NCBI GenBank assembly: GCA_025464545.1
Contig: JAODMA010000104.1
Span: 1 to 7,670, forward strand
DNA: 7,670 nucleotides
Source of the DNA: Arthrobacter sp.
Lineage (GTDB): Bacteria; Actinomycetota; Actinomycetes; Actinomycetales; Micrococcaceae
Direction: 5' to 3'
A program made the position numbers and the translations under genes. Positions 6,183-7,670 of the stretch are shown one piece after another; positions within the stretch are counted from its first letter, which is position 1, and every line of letters starts with the position of its first letter. The notes under the pieces are model-generated. The model was given only the letters and a program-made list of their open reading frames with translations. It made no database searches and had not been told where the DNA came from.

Positions 6183-6189
6183 TTTAGCC

Positions 6190-6645
6190 ATGCAGGCAGC
6201 CGCAGGGATGGAACCGGATCTACCAGCCAGAGCCATCCGCGCGGCCGGACTGAAGGTCACAGCGCCCCGACTTGCAGTTCTTGAGATGCTGCGAGGCGCT
6301 CCGCATTCAAGTGCGGAAGACATATTCGCCGGAATTAGAAGTGCGCTGCCAGGGACCTCCACGCAAGCGGTTTACGGAATCCTCTCCGCCTTCGCAGCCG
6401 CCGGGCTGGTCAGGCGGTTCGACCCGCCCGGATCGCCGACGCGTTTTGAGTGCCGGGTGGGCGATAACCATCACCACATTGTGTGTGTGCGCTGCCGCGC
6501 GGTCAGAGACGTTGACTGCGTCGTGGGCCAGGCACCATGCCTGCAGCCCTCGGATGATTCCGGCTTTGTCGTCTTCGCGGCCGAAGTCACCTTCAACGGG
6601 CTGTGCAAAACCTGCCAGGAGCAGGCAGCCCACACAGAGGTCTGA
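6190..6645 (+). CDS. furA: FurA-type peroxide/iron-responsive repressor (Fur family)
   Basis: Predicted 151-residue cytoplasmic DNA-binding dimer. The N-terminal winged-helix region includes TSTQAVYGILSAFAAAGLVRR (56-76), the recognition helix in the form seen in mycobacterial FurA. The dimerisation/metal domain carries HHH (94-96), two CxxC structural zinc pairs (C99/C102 and C139/C142) and the FurA-type block DVDCVVGQAPCL (107-118). Aligned on the first CxxC, D107 matches the Asp that marks peroxide-sensing PerR (D104 of Bacillus PerR), and H39 matches its oxidisable His37. A peroxide sensor is thus likely; this is inference from residues. The ATG at 6190 has no clear Shine-Dalgarno; ATG at 6208 is an alternative. 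The operator-like palindrome just upstream suggests autorepression. In mycobacteria furA precedes katG; here no catalase gene follows within the window, and a cystine-type importer is divergent. Confidence 0.88.
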   Translation: MQAAAGMEPDLPARAIRAAGLKVTAPRLAVLEMLRGAPHSSAEDIFAGIRSALPGTSTQAVYGILSAFAAAGLVRRFDPPGSPTRFECRVGDNHHHIVCVRCRAVRDVDCVVGQAPCLQPSDDSGFVVFAAEVTFNGLCKTCQEQAAHTEV

Positions 6646-6653
6646 TCGCCTAA

Positions 6654-6673
6654 CCGGCACTTTCTCGTGCCGG
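6654..6673 (+). terminator. Terminator hairpin after furA
   Basis: CCGGCAC (6654-6660) pairs perfectly with GTGCCGG (6667-6673) around TTTCTC, 9 bases after the furA stop codon. No T-run follows. Probable end of the furA transcript. Confidence 0.55.
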
Positions 6674-6677
6674 CCGT

Positions 6678-6857
6678 CTGCGATGGATCGACCGCAGGAT
6701 CCGCCGCGCGGTTCGCCATGCCGCTTCGCACACAGAGGGCACCTACGTAACCACTCCCGGCGGCGCGGGAGACCGCAACCGGGCGAAAGGGCACTACGTG
6801 ACTCTCGCCAACCGGCTCGGGGACGAGTCAGCCGGAAGCTACACGCGAGCCAGCTGA
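6678..6857 (+). pseudogene. Coding-like fragment with repeated G-x-Y-[VT]-[TR] motif and no standard start codon
   Basis: The frame is open from an in-frame TAA at 6651-6653 to a TGA at 6855-6857. Its codons show the high third-position GC of real genes here. The translation from CTG 6678 begins LRWIDRRIRR and then shows three spaced copies of a short motif: GTYVTTP, GHYVTLA 18 residues later, and GSYTRAS at the C-terminus 16 residues after that. No ATG, GTG or TTG occurs in this frame before the GTG at 6798, which lies inside the second motif. Either the gene has lost its start by mutation, uses CTG, or is a chance open frame. The furA terminator hairpin ends just 4 bases before, and no Shine-Dalgarno is visible. 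I do not recognise a function; the repeated pattern argues that it is, or once was, a small protein of about 60 residues. Confidence 0.35.
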
Positions 6858-6882
6858 CGAATTTGGCGCTGATCCCGCCGGT

Positions 6883-7068
6883 TTACTGCTGGTAGGTGAT
6901 GTAAGCCTCGTACTGCACCCGCCACTTCTCAGAAGCCTGGGGATCAGGCACAGAGGTGGTGAGGAACTGGACACTTGTCACCTGGCCCTTTAGGTACTCC
7001 AGCCATTGGGTAACCTCCACCGAAACGTCCTTGTCGAGCTGGGCTACGTGGTGAACCTTCATTGCCAT
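6883..7068 (-). CDS. Small hypothetical protein (61 aa)
   Basis: Starts MAMKVHHVAQLDKD and ends YEAYITYQQ. The ATG at 7068 is chosen because a full AAGGAGG (7081-7075) stands 6 bases upstream; a longer open frame to 7179 reads through the leader and is rejected. It has no signal peptide or membrane segment and looks like a compact soluble alpha/beta protein: a first strand, a helix around VSVEVTQWLEYLKGQ, then strands in TSVQFLTTSV and WRVQYEAYITY. Its size and pattern loosely recall the Cse60-type small proteins, but this is only an impression. A perfect hairpin lies just before the Shine-Dalgarno. It is divergent from the 97-aa gene, with 126 bp between the two starts. Function unknown. Confidence 0.7.
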   Translation of the reverse strand: MAMKVHHVAQLDKDVSVEVTQWLEYLKGQVTSVQFLTTSVPDPQASEKWRVQYEAYITYQQ

Positions 7069-7085
7069 GAGGGGCCTCCTTGCTT

Positions 7086-7109
7086 GGTGGGGAGACTTTA
7101 CTCCCCACC
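7086..7109 (-). promoter_or_regulatory. Perfect 9-bp hairpin in the leader of the 61-aa gene
   Basis: GGTGGGGAG (7086-7094) and CTCCCCACC (7101-7109) are perfect reverse complements with a 6-nt loop. On the - strand transcript it ends 4 bases before the AAGGAGG ribosome site. It could be a leader stem-loop controlling initiation or decay, or a protein-binding palindrome. It is unlikely to be a terminator because it precedes a gene. Confidence 0.5.
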
Positions 7110-7194
7110 GCCGAGGCGCAGCTACCCTCAACTTCACCAATTGGAAAGTAGGCTTACGATATAGAGGACAGCGCAGCACCGAAAGGATGAAGCC

Positions 7195-7488
7195 ATGACT
7201 GAAAAAAATGACAGCGAAGACGGTTTTATAGTTCCGGATCCTTCAAAACTCCGCGAGGGCGTCCCGGGCGACGCCGGCGATGAAGCGAATGTAATCCGCT
7301 TCAGCGAAGAACAGGCTTTGATCGAGGAACAGGCCCACGGCATCCGGCCGGACACCTACAGCGTCCCCTCCGGTGGGCCCACCATGGAGGAGGCCCGGGG
7401 GAACATGGATCTCCCTCCTGACGACACCGGCACGTCACCGGCCAGCGACAGCAGCGACGACGGCCTGCACGGCGGCGCGGAGCAGTAG
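7195..7488 (+). CDS. Acidic hypothetical protein (97 aa)
   Basis: Predicted small soluble protein with about 23 Asp/Glu against about 6 Lys/Arg, no Cys and no Trp, and no signal peptide or membrane segment. The first half includes GFIVPDPSKLREGVPGD (10-26) and a possible short helix around FSEEQALIEEQAHG (36-49). The last third, rich in Gly, Ser, Asp and Pro, is probably disordered. The ATG at 7195 is supported by AAAGGA (7182-7187) 7 bases upstream. It ends just before a group of hairpins and a strong terminator, so it is likely a single-gene transcript. I do not recognise the family; no function can be assigned. Confidence 0.75.
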   Translation: MTEKNDSEDGFIVPDPSKLREGVPGDAGDEANVIRFSEEQALIEEQAHGIRPDTYSVPSGGPTMEEARGNMDLPPDDTGTSPASDSSDDGLHGGAEQ

Positions 7489-7490
7489 TT

Positions 7491-7519
7491 GGTCTGGAAA
7501 GACCATGCGGGTTTCCCGC
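7491..7519 (+). repeat. Two small hairpins between the 97-aa gene and its terminator
   Basis: GGTCT (7491-7495) pairs with AGACC (7500-7504) around GGAA, and GCGGG (7507-7511) pairs with CCCGC (7515-7519) around TTT. The second shares its last base with the long terminator stem, so the two structures compete at that point. Confidence 0.4.
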
Positions 7520-7557
7520 GAAACAGCCCCGCACGCATAGCGTGCGGGGCTGTTTCG
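7519..7557. terminator. Strong bidirectional intrinsic terminator
   Basis: An 18-bp perfect stem (7519-7536 with 7540-7557) closes on the 3-base loop ATA. Its GC-rich core is flanked by AAA on the left and TTT on the right, so each strand reads as a GC stem ending in U residues. It would end both the 97-aa gene and the - strand gene that seems to end at 7597. Confidence 0.85.
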
Positions 7558-7596
7558 GTCGGTCAGGGCCCGCCGTAACCGGGACGCCGTCGTACG

Positions 7597-7670
7597 TCAC
7601 TGACAGCTGGCCTCGGTGGGGGTCTGCCGGAACTGGGCTCCCGTTATGACGAATCGAACATTGATCAGGC
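7597..7670 (-). CDS. C-terminal end of an unidentified gene (5' part outside window)
   Basis: On the - strand one frame enters from the window edge and stops at TGA (7599-7597), 40 bases before the bidirectional terminator. It encodes about 23 residues ending FRQTPTEASCQ, with mainly G/C third positions, unlike the competing frame. The position relative to the terminator supports a real convergent gene. Too little is present to name a product. Confidence 0.4.
   Translation of the reverse strand, partial: LINVRFVITGAQFRQTPTEASCQ

Noticed and set aside
6272..6895. + strand open frame of 207 codons overlapping furA
   Set aside because: It is the wrong frame within furA (loses HTH and CxxC motifs) and continues into the intergenic region and the 3' end of the 61-aa gene with Arg/Pro-rich random-looking sequence.
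7069..7179. N-terminal extension of the 61-aa protein to position 7179
   Set aside because: It would translate the leader hairpin and the ribosome site AAGGAGG, which clearly serves the ATG at 7068.
7647..7670. ATG at 7647 as the start of a + strand gene
   Set aside because: No Shine-Dalgarno precedes it and only eight codons remain in the window; the - strand frame ending beside the bidirectional terminator is the better reading.
1..7670. CRISPR array, tRNA/rRNA genes, insertion sequence or attachment site
   Set aside because: I saw no regularly spaced repeats, no cloverleaf with a T-loop sequence, no transposase and no terminal inverted repeats.

Overview
The window is GC-rich actinobacterial DNA, most likely from Arthrobacter, Pseudarthrobacter or a near relative in the Micrococcaceae. 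This rests on the high-GC codon use, the tail of a DUF222/HNH-type endonuclease, an actinobacterial RNase Z, a mycobacterial-type FurA, and alanine/proline-rich secreted proteins. The genus is inferred from gene content, not proved. It reads as chromosomal. I see no insertion sequence, phage module, CRISPR array, tRNA or rRNA.

Left part, + strand (1-2735): the 3' end of an HNH endonuclease gene (1-270); a 339-base gap (271-609) holding a promoter candidate over a short palindrome and a GC-rich leader with at least three hairpins; a secreted family 16 glycoside hydrolase lipoprotein (610-1689) with a long Ala/Pro linker; a terminator-like hairpin; and ribonuclease Z, rnz (1821-2735), the tRNA 3'-end endonuclease.

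Middle part, - strand (2781-6038): read right to left, a complete three-gene polar amino acid importer. It consists of a lipoprotein-anchored binding protein, one permease and one ATPase, with cystine the best substrate guess. It is followed by a CPBP/Abi-type membrane protein whose protease motifs are partly lost and which seems to have its own promoter.

A 151-bp intergenic region separates the importer from a divergent furA (6190-6645), a PerR-like peroxide/iron sensor. A near-perfect 25-bp AT-rich palindrome sits 16 bp before furA and looks like its operator. The pairing suggests a redox link, since cystine uptake feeds thiol pools and FurA senses peroxide, but the sequence alone does not prove co-regulation. 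The catalase or katG gene usual next to furA is not present.

Right part (6646-7670): a small GC-rich coding-like fragment with a repeated G-x-Y-[VT]-[TR] motif and no normal start codon; a 61-aa hypothetical gene on the - strand with a strong hairpin in its leader; a divergent 97-aa very acidic hypothetical gene; an 18-bp-stem bidirectional terminator; and probably the 3' end of another - strand gene running off the window.

I found no clearly new multi-gene system. The most interesting leads are the furA/importer divergent region, the structured leader of the glycoside hydrolase, the start-less repeat fragment, and the CPBP protein with degenerate motifs.
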